Assembly: GCF_051991245.1 (NCBI RefSeq)
Contig: NC_135422.1
Location: 3,493,801-3,557,800 of the forward strand
Direction of reading: 5' to 3'
Source: Festucalex cinctus
Lineage: Eukaryota > Chordata > Actinopteri > Syngnathiformes > Syngnathidae
Length of the DNA: 64,000 bases
Shown: positions 20,808 through 32,576 of the stretch, one piece after another
Layout of the letters: each line of letters starts with the position of its first letter
Position numbering within the stretch: position 1 is the first letter of the stretch
Notes under the pieces: model-generated
What the model saw: only the letters and a program-made list of their open reading frames with translations
Databases searched by the model: none
What the model was told of the DNA's origin: nothing
Position numbers and translations under genes: made by a program

Positions 20808-21218
20808 TTAACTCATTCACTCCCAGCCATTTTCATGTTCTATTGCTATAAAAACATGGAACCTACCAAAAGAAAAATGTCTCTTCTTTCATCAGGGGGG
20901 GGAAAAAAAGTACGGTATATTTTTTTTAATCTGTTTTTACGTTTTGGAGCAATTAGCATTAGAATTAGCTGAGTTTCATCATTATTTACAAACCTGTTGA
21001 AAATACTGGAAGAAAAGAGCTTTTTGCAACATGGATCTGGTTGATCTCTTATACTTTGCTGTCACCTGCTGGCCGTTTTTTTTTTTTTTTTGTAATAACT
21101 ACCATCGCTTTAAGCGACCACTTCAGGTCAGAAACTGCATCAAAGCCTTCATACAAAAACTCTAGCAAACAAAAACCTAAAAAACGTATAAATACGTTTT
21201 TGGGAGTGAATGAGTTCA
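20808..21218 (-). mobile_element. TTAA-A MITE
   Basis: Left border TTAACTCATTCACTCCC, right border GGGAGTGAATGAGTTCA (one TTAA decayed to TTCA). 411 bp, with an internal deletion near the left end. CTCF-like site carries one mismatch (CTGTCACCTGCTGG at about 21058). Confidence 0.88.
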
Positions 21219-21369
21219 TCTCAATCTCCCATCGACACCTCAAATGAAGAATTACAACACGACTCTTCTGGTTGCCACATCCAGAACGTAATATAATCAG
21301 ACATCTCACTCTTTCTTGCTCTTTTTCTGTCCTCTTGTCTCACGCCACCTCACCACATAACTCTCCATC

Positions 21370-21779
21370 TGTTCCCTATTGGAAGTCCAGAATCCACGTT
21401 CCGGTCACAGTTTAGCTGCAGCCATGCTGTGGGAACCAGCAGCGGCAAACGTGCGTGTTTGTCTGCCTCTCGTCTCTCTTGCTGCACCGCCACTCTGCCG
21501 TGCTGCAGTGGATGCTCCAAACAGTGCGCTCGCAACTCATCGCGGCATCTCGCTGACATTTCGCCGCCGTTCGAGCCCCCCCACCCCGCTGGCTTTTTTC
21601 CGCCATCGCTTATGATCAGCGCGTGTGAATAAAGATAAGGGCAAGGCTGCGTACAGGTGGAGAGCTCAGGAAGTCTATAATTCCTTGCACATGACTGTGT
21701 GATTTTTTTTTTTCTGCTGTCTTCGGTGGCAATTGTGCTCCTTGATGCCTCCTGCTTGTCGACACTTTGCCAGGTAAGT
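21370..21779 (+). promoter_or_regulatory. CpG-rich island ending at a consensus splice donor; possible first exon
   Basis: 21400-21640 is comparatively GC/CpG-rich with overlapping open frames on both strands, none with a recognised domain. A consensus donor CAG|GTAAGT occurs at 21773/21774. This could be a non-coding first exon of a neighbouring gene, but no downstream acceptor-linked exon was found, so it is a weak candidate. Confidence 0.22.
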
Positions 21780-22429
21780 TAGTTGTCTGGTCCTCGTTTA
21801 TTTTACTCTGCATGTGCTGATTTATAGTGGAGAGCTTTTTTTTTTTTTGGTAATGCTTTTGATTTTCCCCAGGCAAAAGTTATAGAATTGCTGTTTAACA
21901 AATAGTATTTGAATGTGCCTGTTTGATAATGCAACCACATTGTATGTTTTGCTAATAAGCAGTGCAATAAATTCTGGTTGACTGCAGCAACTTGAAATCA
22001 TGATGCAGAAATAGGAGTTGCTGTATGCAGAATGCTTTTTTTTTTTTTTTTTATTTATTGTACAGCAAAATACAAATACCTTACTACGGTATTTTTTAGG
22101 CATTCCGTTTTGAGCGTATTTATTGAAAAATTTCATTCTCAGTGCTGTTGCTGTCTGAACTTGCAGGGGTGTGCGCAGTTGTATGTAAACTGTCATGATG
22201 GGTGGGTCATCATGTGTGGAATGTACTGAATGTTTGCATTGAATGTTTTTTTTGTTTTTTGTTTTTTTAAATGTATGTCGTTTCCTGACTGGTTGTGACA
22301 GAGAGCGAACAACAACATGTGGTTACTTTCAGGAAATTCTCATCAGTGTTTCATCACTTATTGGGCTGTCATGAGTTTGTGTGCGGACCTATGATTTTTT
22401 GCGGTGTCTCTTTGAACGAAGTCATCCCT

Positions 22430-22960
22430 TGCTTTAGCAGCCCCGTCGGAAGAGAATGCTTGGGGTCCTCCTTGTCCGTTGCTGCACTGCAGACAAGTCT
22501 CTCTCTCTCTCTCTCCCGCCCAGGCTGCTACGTGCTACTTTACTTCAAATCCAGACAGCGTAGGCTCAGAGAGACTCTTCACGTATCAGACTGTGCCCAT
22601 TTGAGCAGATGGTTGTAGCCGAGTAGCTCCCAGCAGTCGTCACCGTGGCGTAATTTGGAAGCGCAGGTGGCTTCGTCAGTTGGGAGTTTGGAGTTTGCCG
22701 TTCCCGTCGCTGTTGCTTTGATGAGGACGTCTGTAACGGCGCCTTGCCGACAACTCGGGGTTGCTCTAAATGAGCTGAGCGGCGGATCTCCCCGCAAGGT
22801 TGTTTGGATTCGCCAAATGGTTCGGCGTCATCCATCCTTGGGGCCTCCTCCGACTTGCCCGCTGCTTCACGCCGGCTGCGCGTGACGTGCCCGTGAGGCC
22901 ACATCCTCGATTAAAAACGGCGAGATTGCGTTCAAAACAGCACGAGGACGCTTTTAGAAG
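22430..22960. promoter_or_regulatory. CpG-rich island, no gene recognised
   Basis: Dense CpGs (AACGGCGCCTTGCCGAC, TGAGCGGCGGATC, GCCGGCTGCGCGTGACG) preceded by a (TC)n tract at 22499-22515. Open frames of 72-112 codons exist on both strands over the same bases, as expected for GC-rich DNA, and none shows a known domain. Its composition would suit a promoter. Confidence 0.25.
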
Positions 22961-23023
22961 AATTGTCGTAATATGACTATTGCATCACTGAGTCAAAAGA
23001 TCAGTTGTGGTCCACATTCATAA

Positions 23024-23344
23024 TGAACTCGTTCACTCCCAGCCGTTTTCACATTTCGCAATCCCCTTCGCTCCCGGCTGTTTTACTGGATTTCGATTGA
23101 TTTTGCAAGGCCCACAGAATATTTTGTTCAATTGCTCTAAAAGCTTGGAACCTACCAAAAGAAAGATTAAAGTCTCTTCTTTCATCAGGAAAAAAAAAGT
23201 ATGTTTCTATCTGTCTCCGTTTTGCAACAATTAGCATTAGAATATAGCTAAGTTTCATCAATTTTCACAAATCTATTTCAAATTCTAAGTAATTGAGCTT
23301 TTTTTCTAGATGGCCCTGGTTGATCTCCTTTGCTCTGCTGCCAC
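23024..23344 (-). mobile_element. TTAA-A MITE, truncated
   Basis: Starts TGAACTCGTTCACTCCCAG and follows the TTAA-A consensus up to CTTTGCTCTGCTGCCAC, where similarity stops abruptly, just inside the CTCF-like motif. Confidence 0.85.
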
Positions 23345-24361
23345 GTTTGTTCATTGACGAGGTTCAACAAAATTTTCAAACACAATGATGAATGTTTTCT
23401 GTGCTTGGCTTCACTGTTCATTTTTATTAAAAAAAAAAAAGAGAACAATATTTTTGTCACTGTTTTATTAGTTGCAAAATCCAGTGTGACGTCTTACCCG
23501 ACAAGGTGAGACAACCTACCTACTACCTACTGGTGGGGGAAAATGTCACATTTACGCTCTCTATTTGATTGCTTATAACTCAGCACCGATACAAAATATG
23601 AAAATGACATAAATACAAAATATATAGCTGATAATTTGGTCTTTTATCTGGTAAACATTTTGTTTTTATATGATGTAGTCTTTCCCCCAAAAATATGTAT
23701 GCGTGTAAAAAATGTGGCATCGAGCCCTGATGAGCTCCAATGTCTGCACTTTGTGAATTTCGTGTCAATTCACGCTTTGAGGGCCAAATCTGACATGCCC
23801 CTCCCTTACATTGTTGCTCAAGCCAGCTCTGTGGTTCTCATTCACACCAAGAAGTTTTGCTATCATCTAAACAGCCCACTATAAATAAGGATTTCCAGGC
23901 CTTGAGTGCACTGTGTATCCTCAGACATTTTGTGACAAATGACTGGAAACAAAACTAATCTCCTTGCACTTGCCTGCTTGTTTATCTGTCAAGACCAGGC
24001 ACTTCGTTCTTCACAATAATCCTTTTGAAACAAAGTTCAACAGACTTCCATAGCTGTTATATTAGCATCATCCAAGCCCATGTGCATGCTGTTACCCAAG
24101 TATGTCGACGTTTTTCCGTTTTCGGCAGTGTTGCCATCCTTCCTGAATGAATTCAGCTTAGGAAGTTGCATCTTTCAAGATAGGAAAGTAACAATGCAGC
24201 TGAGGATCAATACACAATACTGCGTGTCCTTTCTGTCAACACAGCCCTCAAAAATGATCTTCAGATGGGCTCACATTGCCCTTGCAGGCATAACCTTTGA
24301 GAGTTTTTTTTTTTAGCACCTGAATTTGGTGGAATGTTTGCACAAAACTAATTAACAATAA
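23345..24361. other. Unique sequence
   Basis: No repeat family, exon or RNA gene recognised. The 82-codon frame at 23636-23884 has no domain. Confidence 0.4.
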
Positions 24362-24800
24362 TTGATGGCTCTAAATTGTCCAGTGGCGTGAGTGGTTGTT
24401 TGTCTATATTTGCGCTGCAGTTGTCGGCCCCTTGCCTAAAGCCTATGGAGGACCAAAACTGCCAAAATTAAAAATAAATATATGAATAAATGAATGAATG
24501 AATAAATAAATAAACAACAAAAAATATAATTTTAATGTTATTTCCATTTGTATTTATTTTTTGTTTAATATTTGAATTATATTTATACTAATATAATTTA
24601 AAAACTAATATAAATATATTTATTTATTTATTTATTTATATATAAATATTTATTTATATATAATATATTTTAAAACTAATATAAATTTTATATTAGTTTT
24701 TATTTTTACTTGTATTTATTTATGTATTTGTTTATTTATTTATTTATTCATAAATTTTGGGCAGTTTTGGCCCTCCATACTAAGTCAGCCAGGATAGCTA
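24362..24800 (+). mobile_element. Diverged SINE-S fragment split by a TA-flanked MITE
   Basis: CTCTAAATTGTCCAGTGGCG, GAGTGGTTGTTTGTCTATAT and CTTGCCTAAAGCC match the SINE-S body, which resumes after the MITE as AAGTCAGCCAGGATAGCT. Older and more diverged than the other copies. Confidence 0.6.
24444..24779. mobile_element. TA-flanked MITE with AT-rich microsatellite interior
   Basis: Inverted ends TATGGAGGACCAAAACTGCC and GGCAGTTTTGGCCCTCCATA. The interior is (AAAT)n on one side and (TTTA)n on the other, so the whole element can fold into a long hairpin. TA borders suggest a mariner-type transposase. Confidence 0.75.
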
Positions 24801-26196
24801 ATGATTACCACCACTATATAGAATGACTAAATAAAGGTACAGTAATTATATGTTGTTTTTATTTATTTAAAAAAAAAAAAAAACACCAACTAATGGGACA
24901 CCAAGCAGTGGCAATAGAAAGTGAACACAACACAGGTTTTCTTTACTATCCTGTAATGTACTCACCTTAAAAAATGTGAATACTGTGTGGAAAACAAACA
25001 TAAGTTTACACACCCCAACACAACACAAATAACTCGAAACGGTTGATGTTCAGTTATGAAAATTTTTCTCCATAGCAAAGCATGCACTTACGAATTATCA
25101 CTGAACCTCGAATAATTCCAGCTACATTTATAGCACAACAATGTATTGAAGCACTCGACAAGGTGTACTGGCCGGCGTCCGGCGCATTAACTCGGCTGAC
25201 AATAACAGCGTCGAGATTAGCCTTGTCATCTGCTATGATGCTTTCAAAAAACTTGACAGGGGATCACAGAAGCAACAAAGAGCGGGACAAATACATCTGT
25301 TGAACCACAGAGGATGGAGGCTGTCACATTCACTTCTTCACCAAGATGAATGACTCACGAGTGCGCTTTGAATTTGATTGCGACAACAGCTTGCTTACAT
25401 CACGTGTTTGCCTTCGCTTTGATTAGGTTAGCGTGTGTTTTGTCATGCTTCGTTTCATCGTGGAACTGACCTTGTCATTATTTCCCTGATTTGTTCTTGG
25501 ATTTTAGTTTGCCAACGTACTGGATGTAAACATACAAAGATTTAAGAGTTACTGTCATGGTCACTCAAACCCTGAGGCTCGTAAACAATTAAAACAGCTG
25601 TCAAATATCCCGTCGTCACTCGGCGCCTTGACATGTAGCTCGTGCTGCGAGAGCATGTGTGAAATATCGCCACGGGCATATTGCAGTGCTAATTTCCATA
25701 ATTTTATACGACTCGGTGATAGCGACAACGGCGGCGATTTATCCAAAGTGGGTAAGAGGTTTTTACAGATTTGATCTGTCTGCGCTTGAATGTTTGCAGC
25801 TTGTTGTGGTTGTGATGTGATTTTGAATGGCGATAGGGACACATCACTTTTCATTGTCAGGTTTGAGAGCGGAATTAAAAATGAAAAGTAGCGGGGGGGG
25901 GGGGGGTCTCATTTGCTTGTGAATGTAAATGCAAGCGGTGGCAAACGCGTATTTGGAAGTGGTCACATTCAAAAGAAAACAAACCTCAAATACTGATAAC
26001 TTAGTACAATTTGGAATGACTCATCTTTATAAATCGTACACAAAAAAACACCGAATCGCCGCAAGCACAAAACCTCAGTTGCCTTTTTACTGTTTTGTTC
26101 AACGTTACCTTGCTGCTGAATGCACCTTGAAATGGGTTCCAGAGAAAAGTAAACATATTGCACTTGAAATGGCTAATATATGTATACAGTATATAA
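24801..26196. other. Unique sequence; possible conserved non-coding DNA at 25130-25280 and 25600-25760
   Basis: No repeats beyond short A and G runs (G run at 25893-25906). A 97-codon minus-strand frame covers 25561-25854 without a recognisable domain. The two named stretches look like non-coding conserved DNA by composition only. Confidence 0.25.
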
Positions 26197-26466
26197 TTAA
26201 CTCTTTTACTGCCGCACGTTATAAAAAAAATAAAAAATATCATATATCGGCAGCCCATTGAAAAGAGATACAATGCTGCCATCTGCTGGTCATAGTGAGC
26301 GAGTGTTTTTGATTCCACAACCCATTGACCAGGCGGCGCTGCACTTAGACGTTGCACTGCCCATTGATTAAAAAATAAATAAATAAACAAAGTAGTTGAC
26401 GTCATTTCACGTTTATGGCGGCATACATTGTGATTGTACTCATTGTTTTGACAGTCAAAGAGTTAA
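26197..26466 (+). mobile_element. TTAA-C MITE with intact CTCF-core-like motif
   Basis: TTAA at both borders; left end AACTCTTTTACTGCCGCACG, right end GACAGTCAAAGAGTTAA. 270 bp. CTGCCATCTGCTGG at 26276-26289 is, on the minus strand, a full match to the degenerate CTCF core CCASYAGRKGGCRS. Confidence 0.9.
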
Positions 26467-26508
26467 TATCAGAGTTGGGCATTCCGTCAATCCCGTGACC
26501 AAAAACAT

Positions 26509-26817
26509 TCCGTTTTGCAGCAATTAGCATTAGAAGAGAGCTAAGTTTCATCGGTTTTCACAAATCTATTTAAAATTGTCAGTAATTTAGCTTTTTTTCA
26601 AGATGGCCCTGGTTGATCTCTGCTGCCACCTGCTGGCCGTTTGTGTAATAACTACCATTTCTGCAACCGTTCTTTGCAGTTGAGAGGCTGCATCAAAGCC
26701 TTCTGTATGCTCTAGCATAAAAAAACAAAAACAAAAAACGTATAAATACGTCTTTGGGACACTTAAAACATTTAAAAAAAAAACATATTTACACGTTATT
26801 GGGAGCAAATGAGTTAA
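26509..26817 (-). mobile_element. TTAA-A MITE, one end missing, intact CTCF-core-like motif
   Basis: Begins inside the element at TTCCGTTTTGCAGCAATTAG and runs to GGGAGCAAATGAGTTAA. CTGCCACCTGCTGG lies at 26623-26636. The 99-codon open frame over this interval is the repeated by-product frame. Confidence 0.88.
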
Positions 26818-26984
26818 TAGGCAGGGGCGCTTAGAGCGGGGGGTCAGTGGGCGGCGGCCCTGGACATCCACCTGGAGAGTTATCACCAGTGAAATTAGAC
26901 CGGGTATCTAAACATGATCATCAAGGAGTCAGGACCAAACATGCAGTGACGTCAAGAATTGCTAATGATAACTGACTTTTTGCG

Positions 26985-27330
26985 CTCGCACTTCTTTGCA
27001 TGACACGAGCCGAAACGCAGATGGCGGCTCCGCTCGTTCCCACAAAATTGAGTGGTCAGCCGAGCCGCGCGAGGATGCAGCATCTCAGCCACAGGCAGCG
27101 TTCAGCCGCTGGTGTCAAATGTGTCATTTCGGAGCGTTTGTGACGTGTCAGTTGCGCCCATGAGACCGCGTGAAGCGCAAACGATTGTCAGCTCGTTGTC
27201 GTCTGCCGGGTTAATGCTTTTGACTTCAATCGGTGTCCAACCGACCGCATCGACTCCTCCTGCTGGAAAACATTCGCAAATCTCGGGCGGACGCGCGCGC
27301 AAACGTGACCCAAGCGAGGAGCATTCAGTA
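26985..27330 (+). promoter_or_regulatory. CpG island with an ATGGCGGC start context; possible first exon
   Basis: Very CpG-dense (CCGAGCCGCGCGAGG, GGGCGGACGCGCGCGCAAACG). CGCAGATGGCGG at about 27014 has a good initiation context and opens 40 codons (MAAPLVPTKLSGQ...) to a stop; other frames are open over 97 and 79 codons. I recognise no domain, and no clear donor follows. Promoter or first exon is plausible but unproven. Confidence 0.28.
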
Positions 27331-27486
27331 AATTGTCGCATTTAAAAAAAATGGATGGACGTTGTATCATGTCTGCTTTCCACCAGTGAGTTCCTGACAG
27401 TTTCATGACTGGGCTCAACGTAAAAGGGCTGTTATGACTGTTTTCGGTTGGGTCATCGGGTCATTTGCGACTGTTTTTGTGGTCAT

Positions 27487-28965
27487 TGTCTTATGACGTT
27501 GATGTTGTCAGTTGCTTTTGCACTTACCAAGTCCCTTATGATGATAATGGAAGAGGATGGTGCATTAGCCACTCTAAGTTTGTCTCGTCTTATGCAGTTA
27601 CTATGGCCCCAATGATGATAATGACTTTGCATGAAGCAATGGTTGTTTTCAAGGGCTTTATAAACAACATTGAGTATGATGATGATTAGGGGTGTTAAAA
27701 AAAAAATCGATTCGGCGATATATCGCGATACTACATCGCGCGATTCTCGAATCGATTCAATAATCGGCAAACTCGATATTTTTTTTTTTTTTTTAAGCAA
27801 CATTAAGCCTTAATATTTTATTTCTATGCTGTTCAAACATGAAACAAATTACAACCGCTATAAGACTGAAATTTCAGATAAATAAATAATACATTTTCAT
27901 ATAAATCTTACACTCTACAAGCTTACTGATTAGTATTTTCTAAATTTGAATGAAAAAAAATCGCAACAATCGACTTATAAATTCGTATCGGGATTAATCG
28001 GTATCGAATCGAATCGTGACCTGTGAATCATGATACGAATCGAATCGTCAGGTACGAGGCAATTCACACCCCTAATGATGATGTATTAGCCACACTTAGT
28101 TTGTCTAGTTTTATGCAGTTACTATGTCCCTTATGATAGTGTAAGAGGGTGATATATTGCCACTCTTTGTCTCGTCTTATGCATTTACCAGGCCCCTTAT
28201 GATGATGTCCTTGCCACTCTTGGTTTGTTTAGTCTTATGCAGTTACTATGTCCCTTATGAGTGTAAGATGGTGATTATATTGCCAAGCTTTGTCTTGTCT
28301 TATACAGTTAGAATGTCCATTACGATGATAATGTAAGATGATGACGTATTAGCCACTTTGTCTAGTCTTATGCAGTTACTATGGCCCCAGTGATGATAAC
28401 GACAGCACTTTGCATGCAGCAATGGTTGTTTTAAAGGGCTTTATAAACAACATTGAGTATGATGATGATGTATTAGTCACACTTAGTTTGTCTAGTTTTA
28501 TGCAGTTACTATGTCCCTTATGATAGTGTAAGAGGGTGATGTATTGCCACTCTTTGTCTCGTCTTATGCATTTACCAGGCCCCTTATGATGATGTCCTTG
28601 CCACTCTTGGTTTGTTTAGTCTTATGCAGTTACTATGTCCCTTATGAGTGTAAGATGGTGATTATATTGCCAAGCTTTGTCTTGTCTTATACAGTTAGAA
28701 TGTCCATTACGATGATAACGTAAGATGATGATGTATTAGCCACTTTGTCTAGTCTTATGCAGTTACTATGGCCCCAATGATGATAACGACAGCACTTTGC
28801 ATGCAGCAATGGTTGTTTTAAAGGGCTTTATAAACAACATTGAGTATGATGATGATGATGATGTATTAGCCATACTTAGTTTGCCTAGTTTTACGCAGTT
28901 ACTCTGTCCCTTATGATGATAAAGCATGATGATGGCATATTAGCCGCTCTTTGTTTGACTAGTCA
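27487..28965 (+). repeat. Higher-order minisatellite: ~388-bp unit of five ~55-110-bp monomers
   Basis: Monomers share TTGTCTAGTCTTATGCAGTTACTATG and CCCTTATGATGAT-like cores (given as variants). The landmark ATGTATTAG begins units at 28081, 28469 and 28861, spacing 388 and 392. The first two full units differ at about five bases by eye plus ATG count. A partial unit precedes at 27487-27686 and another follows from 28861. hAT-I splits the array at 27687-28074. Short ORFs here are by-products. Confidence 0.92.
27687..28074 (+). mobile_element. hAT-I element, internally deleted, inside the minisatellite, 8-bp TSD
   Basis: Starts TAGGGGTGTTAAAAAAAAAA, ends GGCAATTCACACCCCTA; flanks ATGATGAT on both sides (27679-27686, 28075-28082), though the host is itself (ATG)n there. 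388 bp against 587 bp for the copy at 53417, having lost the middle-left portion. Confidence 0.9.
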
Positions 28966-29417
28966 AAGCATTTGATAAAACTCTGACCAAACTCCATTTC
29001 ATTGACCCCATCCTGTCATTACGACCACCACGCCGCATCTCCTTTCATTTTTTTTTTTTGAAAGGTCTCAAATCCCGTGTTTGTTTGACTCCGCATCGCA
29101 GCAGGGCCTTGCTCCCTTGGTTGCCATGGAGACAGCACCACTTGTCAGCAGTGCTGCACTCATTTTTGTGTCTTTGCATAAAACCCCCTCCCACCACCAC
29201 CTATCCAAATTTTGCCTCATGTTGGGAACTCACCCATGCCGGCGGTTTGCGTGGGCGGACAGACAAGCACATGTGCGTGTTTTTGTGACGGTGGGCGAGA
29301 GGGAGCAGAATGAGGAAGATCAAAACAAGTTGGGAGGTTCAAACTGAGGGGGCGCTTGGAGGGGGGGCTCAGTGATGCAGATTTTTTTTTCCACCCCCTT
29401 TAATTGGTCCCTGCATT
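28966..29417. other. Unique sequence
   Basis: No repeat recognised; open frames of 76-88 codons at 29058-29347 have no domain. Confidence 0.35.
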
Positions 29418-29500
29418 TTAACTCATTCACTGCCATTGACGGAAAAAGACGTCAAATGATGCTTTTTTTTTTTTTGCTGGTCTGGCAATGAATGTGTTAA
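29418..29500 (-). mobile_element. TTAA-B miniature element, exact TTAA borders
   Basis: 83 bp: TTAACTCATTCACTGCCATT ... GGCAATGAATGTGTTAA, containing AAAAAGACGTCAAATGATGC. Length variation comes from a T run. Confidence 0.9.
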
Positions 29501-30321
29501 TGAGATACTTTTATTTTATTTTACGACCGACTCGTGACTCGTGTCTGGCGTCGGTGCCCCGCCTCTTCAACATGGTTGCAAACAGCAGAAAATGAATGCG
29601 CGTCAAGTTTTATTTTACCCATCGTTTTGATTTTGCACCGTTCTCTCGGGTGACCTATTTTATTTTCTCTTCTCGTATTCATTTTTTTTTTTTTTTTTGT
29701 TTTATTCCTGTATTCATAATCTTATTTTACCAGCCATCTTATTTCCTGCAGGAGCTGAGTCAAAGCAGAGAGTGACAGCGATTCGGAATGCATTAACATA
29801 ACGCTTACTCAGAGATTCCTCATATGTCTGCTAATTATGCAGCACGCAACAATGATTCACCAAATGAGCTTGATGGTACAAGAAGTGGTGTAGAGCTAAA
29901 ATTGGAAAAAGATTTACTGACACAGTGAGTTGCCGTGATGACTTACATTGTCAAAATAAAATGCTTAAGTCTACACGTATTGATGCCAAAAGACAAAAAT
30001 ATATCATGTGTGTATTGTTTTTGGACATTAGGTGCAGTTGGAAAAGTTCCACCTTGCTTTGTTATCCTTAAAGCAACTTTCATTTCTCAAGTTAGGCAAA
30101 TGTGGTTTCATCCATATTTAGCAGTGAGCGCGAAACATGTATTTGCATTTTAGCCAATTCAGTTTTTTGTCTTCACTCGCTAGTTCGTAATTGTCTTTTT
30201 TTTTTTTTTTTGCTTTTATGTGCTCAGCATTTTGTTCTGTGGCTGAAAACAGCACTGAGGACATTGAAAGTGAAGCGAAACAGGAAAAGTTGCTGTTGGA
30301 CAGTAGAGACTGTAGAGCAGT
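29501..30321. other. Unique sequence; possible conserved non-coding DNA at 29745-29900
   Basis: 29745-29900 has balanced composition with homeodomain-type CTAATTATGCAG and no coding frame. The rest is T-rich. No exon recognised. Confidence 0.25.
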
Positions 30322-31144
30322 AAAAATTGTACAAATAATTTATTTGTGCTTTTGCATATTTAGAAAAATGCTACAGTATATAAGCCAATTTATTTGTAAT
30401 AGGGCAGTTGAGTTATTAGAGTTTTGGAATTTTTCATTTTAGTTTTTATTTCGTTTTGAGTTTTTTTTTTTTTTATTTAGTTAGTTTTGATTAGTTTTCA
30501 GGGTGGTTCTGTTAGTTTTTATTAGTTTAGTTCTTTTAAAAATGCTTAGTTTTAGTTTAGTTTGATAGTTTTAGTATTAGTTTTTTTTATTTATTTATTT
30601 ATTTATTTTTTAATATATTTTAATATGTATTACTTGTGCGCAATATTTAAAAAACACCATGGGCGCAACGTGATCTTTTGGTGCTTTTCTATTGGCTGCT
30701 GCTAGATGACGTCACTTCTGTGTGACATACTTTCACACGTCATTATTCCGGTTGATATCAAAATAAATCTTACTTAAAATCAAATTTAAAATCATCCCCA
30801 AAGGCTCATGCATTAAATTAATTACCAAAGATTAAAACAAAGGACGTTTGCTATAATTATAGTTAGTTTTAGTTAGTTTTGTAAACATAAAATGTAGTTT
30901 CAGTTAGTTTTGGTTTTTTAAAAAAGATTTATTTCGGTAACAATATTGTTTTTTGAATTTTAGTTTTTTTTTTTTTTTTTTTTTTCCCGATACCCTCCCT
31001 TCTTGCTTTGACCATCTCCAAACATTTTTGTTTATTTTATTTGAACTGAGTCAAATGCCATTTTTAGCATATGTCACGGGCCACTGACAAATGGACGGCG
31101 GTCCGCAAATGGCCCCCGTACGTGGCCGTAGTTTGGACACCACT
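30322..31144 (+). mobile_element. hAT-III element, 5' truncated
   Basis: Begins inside the family at AAAAATTGTACAAATAATTT and ends GTAGTTTGGACACCACTG. The left terminus and first ~120 bases are missing. Confidence 0.85.
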
Positions 31145-31989
31145 GCCTTAAGGGCCTCAAAAGTTAGAATCACAGAAATGAATTTTAATTAGTAAAAAAT
31201 ATTCCTATCAGAAGATGTCTGTTTTGAGAAAGAGTATACATAGCTTTGGATTTACACTTAAAATGGAATCCAACTGCAAAGTTTTGGATTTAATAACGAG
31301 TCGTAATTCAGGACCAAAATGAATGCGACAGTGTGATTAGTTAACTGGGCGAAGAATTCTACATCCTGGACTTCTGGCCAGTCAATCACCAGACACATAT
31401 CGAGCAGACAATCACTCACACTCACTTTTTACGCCGTCACTGAGTGGGAAGTGAACCCACACTGCTTTCGCGGACATCAGGCGGATGAACCACTGATTGC
31501 GCCATCAGTGACTTGATAAAAAAAAAATTAAAAAAAATTGGGCTATTACATTACAGGATTTGAATTCCGATCCACATCTCGATCTAATTTGGGGAGAGGC
31601 AAGTGGAACGAGTTATTATGCACGTGAGGGATATTAGCATGCAGACACGGCTGCTGTCATCGAGCGTTATGACATCAAGTGAATGAAGACGCTGAAATGT
31701 GCGACTGACGAACGTGACCTCGAACGTGACCTCTGATGAGGAGAAGACTCGCTTCCCCTCCGGGCAAGTCGCCGAGGGAGATGATGGTTCAAAAAGGTGC
31801 AAGCTCGGCCGCGGCAAATATGTCATCATTGCTTTGAGAATGATACAAAGAGAGAATGATGAAGTCGGACCAGTGAGGAAACGTGTCGAGGGGCTGAAAA
31901 GCGGAAAGATGGCGGCAGCGGCAGGAGAAGCTGCTGTTGGTTGTGGATGCTTTTGCATTCAATTGAAGACACTTTTTTTTTTTTACATG
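31145..31989. other. Unique sequence
   Basis: A short CpG-richer part at 31690-31930 holds a 98-codon plus frame and a 124-codon minus frame with no domain. No gene call. Confidence 0.35.
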
Positions 31990-32080
31990 TTCTAGAGCAG
32001 GGGTGGCAAACTGCGGTCCTCGAGGGCCGGAGTCCTGCAGGTTTTATAGATTTCCCTACTCGAAGTGCAGCTGATTGCAA

Positions 32081-32156
32081 TTAACACATTCACTGCCAGC
32101 CCAGCAAAAATGCATTATTTGACGTCTTTTTCCGTCAATGGCAGTCAATGAGTTCA
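32081..32156 (+). mobile_element. TTAA-B miniature element in hAT-V (first)
   Basis: 76 bp; TTAACACATTCACTGCCAGC ... GGCAGTCAATGAGTTCA. One border decayed to TTCA. Confidence 0.9.
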
Positions 32157-32267
32157 GATGAGATGTAACCAAAATTGACGGATTTTTTAGCAAAATTTGC
32201 CTTAAAAAAAGAAAAAAGGAAAAAAGGATGCTGCAATATAATCACAAAATATATTGGCACATTGTGT

Positions 32268-32343
32268 TTAACACATTCACTGCCAGTCCAGCAAAAATGC
32301 ATTATTTGACGTCTTTTTCCGTCAATGGCAGTCAATGAGTTAA
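32268..32343 (+). mobile_element. TTAA-B miniature element in hAT-V (second)
   Basis: 76 bp with exact TTAA at both borders, nearly identical to the first copy 110 bp upstream and in the same orientation. Confidence 0.92.
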
Positions 32344-32576
32344 CAGGCTCGTTATCAGGCTTCTGCTGAGCTTGCTGATCAGCTGATCATGAATCAGCTG
32401 TGTTGAAGAAGGGAAATATCCAAAACCTGCAGGACTGCGGCCCTCGAGGACCGGATCTCACCACCCCTGTTCTAGAGCTTTCATAGCAAATTCTTGTCTC
32501 CGTTAATTATCAACTATATTTTTTTAAATGGCACTTTTCCTGGATACTGTAAAATAATGTGACTGAATACTTAGAG

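Larger units (their letters stand above)
31998..32469 (+). mobile_element. hAT-V element with perfect 8-bp TSD, carrying two TTAA-B copies
   Basis: Starts CAGGGGTGGCAAACTGCGG, ends GGATCTCACCACCCCTG; exact TTCTAGAG at 31990-31997 and 32470-32477. TCCTGCAGGTTTT near the left is mirrored by AAAACCTGCAGGA near the right, giving long subterminal inverted repeats with CTCGAGG. Two TTAA-B insertions lie inside. Confidence 0.93.

Noticed and set aside
21379..21615. 78-codon frame in the CpG-rich island as a coding exon
   Set aside because: Equally long frames exist in other phases and on the opposite strand, and the frame closes before the CAG|GTAAGT donor.
25561..25854. 97-codon minus-strand frame in unique DNA
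   Set aside because: Length is within chance expectation, no domain or splice context is visible, and codon composition gives no clear support.
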